Part shown: piece after piece, positions 1 to 5,514 of the stretch | How the letters are laid out: each line of letters begins with the position of its first letter | How positions within the stretch are numbered: the stretch's first letter is position 1 | Assembly (NCBI GenBank): GCA_020851855.1 | Contig: JADZBY010000703.1 | Span: 1 to 9,665 of the forward strand | Direction: 5' to 3' | From: Anaerolineae bacterium | GTDB taxonomy: Bacteria; Chloroflexota; Anaerolineae; Aggregatilineales; UBA2796 | DNA: 9,665 nt | Translations under genes and position numbers: made by a program | The notes under the pieces: model-generated | The model's database searches: none | Told to the model about the DNA's origin: nothing | Seen by the model: the letters and a program-made list of their open reading frames with translations, nothing else

Positions 1-16
1 GAAGCGTTGGCAACAT
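1..16 (-). CDS. Start of a further gene downstream of coxC (partial)
   Basis: Only the first five codons are present before the window ends. On the minus strand an ATG lies 17 bases after the coxC stop codon and is preceded by a strong ribosome-binding sequence (TGAGGGG, seven bases before the ATG). The codons read M-L-P-T-L and stay open to the window edge. The tight spacing suggests a further member of the cox operon. In related operons this position is often a small subunit IV or an assembly factor, but nothing here identifies the product. The call rests on the ribosome-binding site and spacing only. Confidence 0.45.
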
Positions 17-33
17 CGTTCGGCCCCTCACAA

Positions 34-621
34 TCACAGTACGTAGATGACGGCGAAGAAGAAGACCCACATCAGGACGACGAACTGCCAGAAGACAACC
101 GCCGCCTCAACCATCCAGTAGCGCTCTCTGGTGTACAAGCCCTGCCGCGCCCGGAACAGCACGAAGGCCAGCAGCAGCAGGCCCGCCAGCACGTGCAGCG
201 CGTGAAAGGCGTTCATCGTGACGTTGATCGAGCTGTACGGCCCGGTGACCGGAATCTGCGCCGTGTAGGCCACGATCCCGACCAGGAAGGCCATGCCCAA
301 TACGCCGGTGATGACCGTCTGCGCCGACATCGCGCCGCTATTGCCCGCGCGAATGGCGGCCAGCGACCGCGACGCGGTGAAGAAGCTCGCGCCGATCACG
401 ACGGTCAGGATCAACGGCAGGCCCGCGTCGAGCGGCTGCACGCCGGGCGGCGGCCAGCTTGGCTGCGTGGTGCGCATCATGCCGTTGGCGAACACAAAAA
501 AGGCGAAGACCATGCCGTTGACCAGCCGCCATAGCAGCAGCCCAAGCCGCGCGTTTTTCAGCGCCAGCTGCCGCAGGTATTCCTGGTCATCCAGCGTGAC
601 GGGTTGTGCAAACTGTGCCAT
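34..621 (-). CDS. ctaE: Cytochrome c oxidase subunit III
   Basis: This is a 195-residue integral membrane protein of the heme-copper oxidase subunit III family, the accessory subunit that packs against subunit I and carries no redox cofactor. Five membrane segments are visible, at about residues 27-48, 65-84, 99-121, 133-156 and 172-194, which matches the short five-helix bacterial form. The family signature is seen as F-H-x-x-H-V around H140 and H143, with the membrane glutamate E172. The usual W-H-F-V-D motif in the last helix reads W-Q-F-V-V here (Q179), which is unusual. The ATG at 621 has AGGG about ten bases upstream. It is the third cox gene, separated from coxA by about 200 bp of palindromic repeats. 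It ends in TGA, directly followed by what looks like the next gene's ribosome-binding site. The family call is firm. Confidence 0.93.
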   Translation of the reverse strand: MAQFAQPVTLDDQEYLRQLALKNARLGLLLWRLVNGMVFAFFVFANGMMRTTQPSWPPPGVQPLDAGLPLILTVVIGASFFTASRSLAAIRAGNSGAMSAQTVITGVLGMAFLVGIVAYTAQIPVTGPYSSINVTMNAFHALHVLAGLLLLAFVLFRARQGLYTRERYWMVEAAVVFWQFVVLMWVFFFAVIYVL

Positions 622-657
622 AGGTACGTTTCCCTACATTGTCCAGGGTAATCCGCG

Positions 658-754
658 CCTCACCCCCGGCCCCTCTCCATCGAGTACGATAGAGAGGGGA
701 GTCATCGCCCGGATTCGCCGCACCGTTTCCCTCTCCGTTTCGATCAGGGGTGAG
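658..754. repeat. GC-rich palindromic intergenic element, copy 1
   Basis: The element begins CCTCACCCCCGGCCCC and ends with the near-inverse TCAGGGGTGAG, so its ends are inverted repeats. Inside is a strong hairpin at 670-699: arms CCCCTCTC and GAGAGGGG, extended at the tip by ATCG pairing with CGAT. It belongs to the same family as the elements at 806-853, 3882-3936, 5281-5387, 5408-5514 and 6768-6814. There is no coding capacity. With the half copy at 806-853 it fills most of the coxA-coxC gap. The bases between the two copies (755-805) show nothing I recognise. Confidence 0.8.
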
Positions 755-805
755 TCCAACCCACTCCGCATTCTCATCCCTCTACACTGCGCGCCTCGTG
801 CGCCG

Positions 806-853
806 TTCCCCTCTCTACGCTGTACTCAGCGTGGAGAGGGGTCAGGGGTGAGG
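806..853. repeat. GC-rich palindromic element, half copy overlapping the coxA 3' end
   Basis: This is the right half of the element family, ending GGGGTCAGGGGTGAGG. It forms a very stable hairpin at 808-841: arms CCCCTCTC and GAGAGGGG, with tip ACGCT pairing with AGCGT and a six-base loop. On the minus strand the coxA reading frame runs into it. The last residues (L-T-P-D-P-S-P-R) are repeat translation, and the TGA stop at 828-826 lies at the loop. The hairpin could slow or partly terminate transcription between coxA and coxC, but no U-run follows it. Confidence 0.8.
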
Positions 854-1764
854 CCAGCGTCGCCGTGACTGCTCACGGGCAGCGCCACCTGACCGCCGCT
901 GGCGAGATAAGCTGCGCCTTCCGGCGTGCCGTAGCCATACGGATCGGGCGGCGGCACGGGCACGCCCTCGAAGTTGTGATCGGGCGGCGGCGACGCGGTG
1001 ATCCATTCCAGCGTCAGCGCGCGCCACGGGTTGTTGCCCGCCAGCTTGCCCCGGATGGCCGACGAGAAGACGTTGACCAGGAAGGGCATAATCGCCACCG
1101 CCATGATGGCCGTGCCGAGCGTCGACAGTGCATTGAGCGGGCCGTACTTCGGGTCATAGACGTAGATACGGCGCGGCATGCCTTCCAGCCCCAGGAAGTG
1201 CTGTGGGAAGAAGGTCAGGAAAAAGCCGATGTACGTCAGCCAGAAGTGAGCCTTGCCCAGCCGCTCGTTCAACATGCGGCCCGTCATCTTCGGGAAGTAG
1301 TGGTAGAAGCCGGCGAACACCGCCAGCGCCGAGCCGCCGAACAGCACAAAGTGCAGGTGCGCCACCACGAAATACGTGTCGTGCACGTGCACGTCAATCG
1401 GGATCGACGCCAGGAAGATGCCGGTGATGCCGCCCAGGACGAACATGGACAGGAAGCCCAGCCCGAAGAGCATGGCCGTGGTGAAGCGTATCTTGCCGCC
1501 CCACAGCGTGCCCAGCCAGCTGAAGATCTTCACGCCGGTGGGCACGGCGATGATCATCGAGGTGATCGAGAACGGGATGCGCGCCCAGGGAGCCAGCGAC
1601 GTGAACATGTGGTGGCCCCACACCAGGAAGCCCAGGATGCCGATGGCCAGGCTGGACACGGCCACGAAGCGGTAGCCGAAGATGGGCTTACGCGCGTGCA
1701 CCGAGAGCACCTCGGAGAGCAGGCCCATCGCCGGCAGGACCATGATATACACCGCCGGGTGCGA
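826..1764 (-). pseudogene. ctaD: Cytochrome c oxidase subunit I, C-terminal part after in-frame stop
   Basis: This stretch continues the coxA frame directly after the amber codon at 1767-1765, with no frameshift. Numbering the protein from the ATG at 2526, it carries the CuB ligands H256 (in S-H-P-A-V-Y) and H305/H306 (W-G-H-H-M-F). It also has the Tyr expected to cross-link with H256 (Y260), the K-channel lysine K333 (P-T-G-V-K) and the heme a3 and heme a ligands H390 and H392 (V-A-H-L-H-F). A GTG at 1752 could start a 308-residue product, but that would lack H256, half the helices and heme ligand H79, and it has no evident ribosome-binding site. I therefore treat it as the tail of one broken gene. 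The C-terminus runs about 30 residues past the proline-rich P-Y-G-Y-G segment and ends inside a palindromic repeat. Confidence 0.88.
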
Positions 1765-1767
1765 CTA
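1765..1767 (-). other. In-frame amber codon inside coxA
   Basis: The minus strand reads TGG TTC TAG TCG CAC CCG GCG GTG TAT, that is W-F-stop-S-H-P-A-V-Y. In A2-type oxidases this site is W-F-Y-S-H-P-x-V-Y, so the stop replaces the Tyr of the YS motif. One base change from TAC or TAT explains it. The frame is the same on both sides. The M28 gene in this window also ends in TAG, which argues against general reassignment of the codon. Confidence 0.93.
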
Positions 1768-2526
1768 GAACCAGAACACGTTCTGCCACAGGAGCGGGTC
1801 GCCGCCGGTCGCCGGGCTGAAGAAGCTCGTGCCGGCCAGCCGGTCGAGCAGCATGAGCGTCAGGCCGCCCGCCAGGAAGGGCGTCGCGCCCAGGACGATG
1901 ATCGACGTGGCCAGGATGCTCCAGCAGAAGAGCGGCATCTTCCAGATGGTCATGCCCGGCGCGCGCATGTTCAGGATGGTCACGATGAAATTGATCGCGC
2001 CCAGGATCGAGGACGCGCCGAGCAGGTGGATGCTGACCGCCCAGAGCGTCTGGCCGTCCATCGGGCTGAATTGCGCGTTAGAGAGCGGGAAATACGAGGT
2101 CCAGCCGGCCTGCGCCGGGCCGACGATCCAGCCGGCGAGCATGATCAGGCCGGCGGGCGGAATCAGCCAGAAGGCGAAGGCGTTCAGCCACGGAAAGGCC
2201 ATGTCCTTCGCGCCGAGCTGGAGCGGCAAGAGGTAGTTGCCAAAGCCCGCCAGGATCGGGATCATGAACAGGAAGACCATGATCGTGCCGTGCATGGTGA
2301 AGAGCGTATTGTACGCGCCACCGTCGGCCATAAGCGACGCTTCCGGCGTGAACAACTCCAGCCGCATCATGCCTGCCAGAATGCCGCCGATCAGGAAGAA
2401 GAACAGCGCCACACTGATGTACTGGATGCCGATGACCTTGTGGTCAACGCTCCAGGTGAAGTATTTGGCGATGCCGCGAGGCCGGTGAGCGGCGACAGGG
2501 GCGGCGGTCGTTACACTGGTTGCCAT
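1765..2526 (-). pseudogene. ctaD: Cytochrome c oxidase subunit I, N-terminal part up to in-frame stop
   Basis: These are the first 253 codons of the catalytic subunit of an aa3-type oxidase, which reduces O2 to water and pumps protons. Read through the stop, the whole gene would give 566 residues, a normal length. Visible marks are the heme a ligand H79 in T-M-H-G-T, and the D-channel entrance residues N98 (F-G-N-Y) and D108 (G-A-K-D-M-A-F-P). Helices follow down to L-W-Q-N-V-F-W-F, where the stop falls. The ATG at 2526 is preferred over the upstream in-frame TTG at 2556 because GGAGAAGG lies four bases before it. The gene follows coxB by 52 bp, evidently in one operon. Alone this part has no CuB ligand and half the helices, so it cannot be an active oxidase. 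Everything outside the one codon looks functional, so a sequence error is possible. Confidence 0.88.
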
Positions 2527-2530
2527 AAAA

Positions 2531-2538
2531 CCTTCTCC
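2531..2538 (-). promoter_or_regulatory. Ribosome-binding site of coxA
   Basis: GGAGAAGG on the minus strand ends four bases before the ATG at 2526. It decides the start in favour of M-A-T-S-V and against the longer TTG-initiated frame, inside which this site would otherwise be coding. Confidence 0.7.
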
Positions 2539-2578
2539 AAATGCCTCAGCCGTCAATCATCACGCGACGAGAAATGCG

Positions 2579-3718
2579 TCATTCGCCGTGCAGCGTCATC
2601 AGGTAATTGACGAGCGCTTCCAGATGGTCACGCGGCATGATATTCGGATCGCCGTAGTTCTGCGGCATGAGATTGGCCGGGTAGCCGGGCACAATGTGCG
2701 CGTTCGGGTTCACAATCGAGCCGCGAATGTAGTTCGCCGCCGGGCTGTCGGTCGCATCTTCATCGGTCGGTCCGGCCTGATAGGCCCCTTCCGCCGCGAA
2801 CTGCTCTGCCTGGACCGCGATATCGCTCAGGTCCGGTCCGAGGACCGCCGTCGTGCCCAGATCATTGTTGGCGTGGCAGTTGCCGCACGGGTATTGCACG
2901 AACAACTGGCGGCCCACTTCGGGCAGGCGCGGGTTGGTGGCGGCTTCGTAGGCCCGCGCGTAGAGGTCCTGGATAAACCGGTCGTAGTCGGCCTGTTCCT
3001 GGATGATGACGTTGTTGATCAGGGACATCTCGCCGTGGCCCGCGCCGCACAATTCGGCGCACTTGACCGGATATTCGCCCACCACGGTCGGCGTGAAGAA
3101 CGCCGTCGTCACGCGGCCCGGGATGGCGTCTTCCTTGATGCGGAAGGCGGGCACGAAGAAGGCGTGCAGCACGTCCTGCGACTCGATGTTCACCTGGACC
3201 GGCACGTTCACCGGCAGGTACAGGTCTTCCGACGTCATGAAGCCGCGAATCTTGTCGCGCAGATCATCGGTGACTTCGGGGCGGTCGTCGGGCGGAAGCG
3301 GGTAGCGGAAGGACCACTTGAACTGTGCGCCCATCACGCCGATCTGAAGCGGCGAGTCGTTGCCCGGCGTCCGGGTGGTGACGAACACCTGGTAGCTGTA
3401 GATGGACAGCACAAAGACGATGATGGCCGGGATGGTGGTCCAGGTGATTTCCAGGGCGGTGTTGCCGTGGATCGGCGCGCCGTCCGATTCATCCCCTTTA
3501 CGTTTGCGGAAGCGGATGATGGAGTAGATGATGCCGCCTTCCACGATGAGGAAGACGACGGTTGCGATGGCCAGCATGAAGCCAAAGAGCCGGTCCACGC
3601 TGGATGCTTCGGCGGATGCAGCCGTCGGGAAGACGTTGACGGTAGCTCCGACGTAGATTCCGATGGCGACGAAGACCGCGCCAACGATTAGGAATATCGC
3701 AATCCGACTTAGCTTCAC
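2579..3718 (-). CDS. ctaC: Cytochrome c oxidase subunit II with fused cytochrome c domain (caa3 type)
   Basis: This 379-residue protein delivers electrons to subunit I and is held on the outer face of the membrane. Residues 5-27 form a signal or anchor helix. Helices at about 45-68 and 93-113 are the two family helices, the second starting E-I-T-W-T-T-I-P. The cupredoxin domain (about 122-245) has the complete CuA site: H185 (V-L-H-A-F-F), C220, E222, C224, H228 and M231 in C-A-E-L-C-G-A-G-H-G-E-M. A class I cytochrome c domain follows (about 264-379), with C278-G-N-C281-H282 and a likely axial Met at M351 (N-L-M-P-Q). The fused domain marks a caa3 oxidase, which takes electrons from a soluble donor or directly from a quinol-oxidising complex. 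The start is GTG at 3718, with only a weak GGAG about 12 bases upstream. It is the first cox gene in the window. Confidence 0.95.
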   Translation of the reverse strand: MKLSRIAIFLIVGAVFVAIGIYVGATVNVFPTAASAEASSVDRLFGFMLAIATVVFLIVEGGIIYSIIRFRKRKGDESDGAPIHGNTALEITWTTIPAIIVFVLSIYSYQVFVTTRTPGNDSPLQIGVMGAQFKWSFRYPLPPDDRPEVTDDLRDKIRGFMTSEDLYLPVNVPVQVNIESQDVLHAFFVPAFRIKEDAIPGRVTTAFFTPTVVGEYPVKCAELCGAGHGEMSLINNVIIQEQADYDRFIQDLYARAYEAATNPRLPEVGRQLFVQYPCGNCHANNDLGTTAVLGPDLSDIAVQAEQFAAEGAYQAGPTDEDATDSPAANYIRGSIVNPNAHIVPGYPANLMPQNYGDPNIMPRDHLEALVNYLMTLHGE

Positions 3719-3753
3719 GGCCTGTTGCCACTCCGCTGCTACAAGGTATAGAA

Positions 3754-3759
3754 GTTATA
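3754..3759 (-). promoter_or_regulatory. Possible -10 box of the cox operon
   Basis: TATAAC on the minus strand (5 of 6 to the consensus) lies about 36 bases before the coxB start codon. I find no convincing -35 at 16-18 bases. A second weak option is TTGCGA followed after 15 bases by GATAAG, further upstream. Placement upstream of the first cox gene is sensible, but the sequence support is thin. Confidence 0.25.
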
Positions 3760-3841
3760 GGGTTGCATGCCGATGGGACTTTGTGAAGCTTATCATTAGC
3801 CTGAGGTTTTCGCAAGTCCGGGTGAAAAAAAGATCAGGACA

Positions 3842-3951
3842 ATCGCATCAAAATCCGCCGTTGAGGCAGGCAGCAGGAAAAGGCCTCACCCCCTGACCCC
3901 CTCTCCATGCCGTCGGGGTCCCCTCTGGGGGTGAGGACGCTTTGATGCGAT
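3842..3951. repeat. Nested palindrome: 11-bp terminal inverted repeats around a GC-rich element
   Basis: Perfect 11-bp inverted repeats, ATCGCATCAAA (3842-3852) and TTTGATGCGAT (3941-3951), enclose a member of the GC-rich palindrome family at 3882-3936 (CCTCACCCCC ... GGGGGTGAGG). On the minus strand the inner palindrome is followed by CCTTTTCC. The outer stem is followed about ten bases later by seven T residues (3834-3828). The structure lies between the GH4 stop and the cox operon. It may act as a terminator or insulator, or be a small insertion into a pre-existing hairpin. Apart from this and the candidate sites listed, the 3719-3990 gap holds nothing I recognise. Confidence 0.65.
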
Positions 3952-3958
3952 AGCTCTG

Positions 3959-4000
3959 AAAAAAAGAGGAGTCTATGCGGCGAGCCGTGCTCACCCCCGC
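3959..4000 (-). terminator. Possible terminator after the GH4 gene
   Basis: On the minus strand an imperfect hairpin overlaps the GH4 stop codon (GCGG pairing with CCGC outside, GAGC with GCTC inside). It is followed by ATAGACTCC and then seven T residues at 3965-3959. The stem is bulged and the T-run starts about 11 bases after it, so the match to an intrinsic terminator is only moderate. Confidence 0.3.
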
Positions 4001-5250
4001 ATCCCCTCTGGCCAACCGCGCCGGGGCCAGATTTCCGCCACCACGTCGCGCGCCACATCGTACGAGGGCGTGAGCGGGTGCGTGATCAGCGCCTGCAACA
4101 GCACATCTTGCGAATCGTGCAGGATGGCGTCCACCAGCGTGCGCTCGTAGGCCGCATTCGCCTGCAACATGCCCATCAGCGCGGGCGGCGGCCATGCCCG
4201 GACGGGGCGCGGCGTGATCTCCCCACCGCCCACATCCGCCGTGACCTCGATGATCGTGTCGGCGGGCAGGTCCGCGATCAGCCCGTCGTTGGTCACGTTC
4301 ACCGCCAGCGTCGCCGCATCGCCAAAGGCCAGCCCGGCCAGCGTCGGCGCGACCACCACCTCGTACCAGATGGCCGAGCGGCGCGCGACCGCTTCCGGCT
4401 TGCCGCTACCCTGGTGCGCCTCGTAGGCGGCAAGCAAGTCCTGCTCGATGTGCTGCAACTCGCGGGCGCGCGGCTGGCTGAGCTTGCGCTGTTTGTCCAA
4501 CATCCGGTCGGGATGGAAGAAATAGCGGAAATACGGGTGCGGCAAGATACCCATCAGACGCCCGATCTCCGGTTCCAGGCCAAGCGCGGTGCACGCCGAG
4601 CCGTCTTCGAGCGCTTGGGGCAGCCGCTCGTGGCCATCCACACGGGCGCTGGTGATAAAGCCGAAGTGGTGCATGCCGACGTACTGCGTATCCAGCGTCC
4701 GCACATCCACGCCGAGCGCCCTGGCCAGCACCTTGCGCATGGTGTCCGGCGCGTCGCACAGGCCGACCGTGCGCAGAGACGTGCTCTGGGCGATGGCGCG
4801 CTGCACCACGCTGCTCGGATTACTGAACGTGATCAGCGTGCACTCCGGCGCGAGATTTTCGATGATGCGGCACAGGTCGAGCACCACCGGCACAGTGCGC
4901 AGCGCATTGGCCGCGCCGCCCGGCCCGATCGTCTCTTCGCCGGGCAGATTCCAGCGGTGCGGGAAGGTTTCGTCATAGGCGCGCGCGTCCAGCCCGCCCA
5001 CGCGCACCTGGTTTAGCACGAAATCCGCACTGCGCAGGGCGTCGTTGAGGTGCGTCGTGTATTCGACGGTCAGACCGGGGACGACGGCGGCCATGCGCTG
5101 GCAGACGCGCCCGACGCGCTCCAGTTTCTCGGCGTCGCGCCCGTGCAAGACGACGTGAAGCGCTCGCCCGCCGTGCAGGTACGGCGCGAGCGACCCGATC
5201 AGCTCTGGCACGGCCACCGCGCTGCCGCCCAGGACGGTGAACTTCGGCAT
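3991..5250 (-). CDS. Glycoside hydrolase family 4 (6-phospho-glucosidase-like, NAD- and metal-dependent)
   Basis: This 419-residue cytosolic protein belongs to family GH4. The family cleaves glycosidic bonds by an oxidation-elimination route using NAD and a divalent metal, usually Mn. The N-terminal Rossmann start is F-T-V-L-G-G-S (4-10). Family motifs follow in order: L-N-Q-V-R-V-G-G (79-86), E-E-T-I-G-P-G-G (105-112), F-S-N-P (142-145), G-L-C-D-A-P (163-168) with the metal-binding Cys165, G-M-H-H-F-G (192-197) with the metal-binding His, and Y-F-R-Y-F (240-244), which should hold the catalytic Tyr. The C-D-x-P form resembles the C-D-M-P of 6-phospho-alpha-glucosidases more than the C-N-V-P of beta enzymes, and G-x-N-H is changed to G-M-H-H, so the substrate is uncertain. 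The ATG at 5250 has GGAAGGGG eight bases upstream. No sugar transporter adjoins it. Only about 30 unique bases separate its start from the repeats. Confidence 0.88.
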   Translation of the reverse strand: MPKFTVLGGSAVAVPELIGSLAPYLHGGRALHVVLHGRDAEKLERVGRVCQRMAAVVPGLTVEYTTHLNDALRSADFVLNQVRVGGLDARAYDETFPHRWNLPGEETIGPGGAANALRTVPVVLDLCRIIENLAPECTLITFSNPSSVVQRAIAQSTSLRTVGLCDAPDTMRKVLARALGVDVRTLDTQYVGMHHFGFITSARVDGHERLPQALEDGSACTALGLEPEIGRLMGILPHPYFRYFFHPDRMLDKQRKLSQPRARELQHIEQDLLAAYEAHQGSGKPEAVARRSAIWYEVVVAPTLAGLAFGDAATLAVNVTNDGLIADLPADTIIEVTADVGGGEITPRPVRAWPPPALMGMLQANAAYERTLVDAILHDSQDVLLQALITHPLTPSYDVARDVVAEIWPRRGWPEGMRG

Positions 5251-5280
5251 GTGTACGGCCCCTTCCGGCGAGAAACTAGA

Positions 5281-5387
5281 CCCTCACCCCCTGCCCCTCT
5301 CCCTCAGAGCGAGGGAGCGAAAACGCTGGCTGCATCACGCTTTCCCCCCTCTCTCCCGCCGGGAGAGAGGGGCAGGGGGAGTGAGGG
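5281..5387. repeat. 107-bp palindromic element, tandem copy A
   Basis: This is a full-length element from CCCTCACCCCCTGCCCC to GGCAGGGGGAGTGAGGG, so the ends are inverted repeats of about 20 bp. It contains three hairpins: CTCCCTC with GAGGGAG, a mini-hairpin AGCG-AAAA-CGCT, and a long one with arms CCCCTCTCTCCCG and CGGGAGAGAGGGG. TAGA precedes it, as in copy B. It lies just upstream of the GH4 gene and has no coding role. Confidence 0.88.
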
Positions 5388-5407
5388 CGTCCGATGTTGT
5401 GGGTAGA

Positions 5408-5514
5408 CCCTCACCCCCGGCCCCTCTCCCTCATGGCGAGGGGAGCGAAAACGCTGGCTGCATCACGCTTTCCCCCCTCTCTCCCGGCGGGAGAGAGGGG
5501 CAGGGGAGTGAGGG
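5408..5514. repeat. 107-bp palindromic element, tandem copy B
   Basis: This copy has the same length and orientation as copy A, with a period of 127 bp. I count about four substitutions and two single-base indels between them. The core of roughly 40 bases, including both inner hairpin feet, is identical. The changes fall mostly in loops and G-runs. The element ends at the base next to the M28 stop codon (5517-5515). Together the two copies leave only 50 unique bases in the M28-GH4 gap. Confidence 0.88.

Noticed and set aside
826..1752. C-terminal coxA fragment as an independent gene starting at GTG 1752
   Set aside because: It begins in the middle of a conserved motif, lacks CuB ligand H256 and heme ligand H79, and has no ribosome-binding site.
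1765..1767. Pyrrolysine insertion at the amber codon
   Set aside because: The residue expected is the Tyr of a respiratory enzyme, not a known pyrrolysine site. TAG ends the M28 gene here, and no pyl genes are visible.
865..2610. Long plus-strand open frame of 581 codons opposite coxA, and a similar one at 2588-3691 opposite coxB
   Set aside because: They are rich in Arg, His, Gln, Asp and Glu with no family motifs. They mirror the high-GC third-position bias of the real genes on the other strand.
5281..5514. CRISPR-like or attachment-site reading of the repeated elements
   Set aside because: The units are 107 bp, internally palindromic, separated by one short linker, and have no cas or integrase gene nearby.
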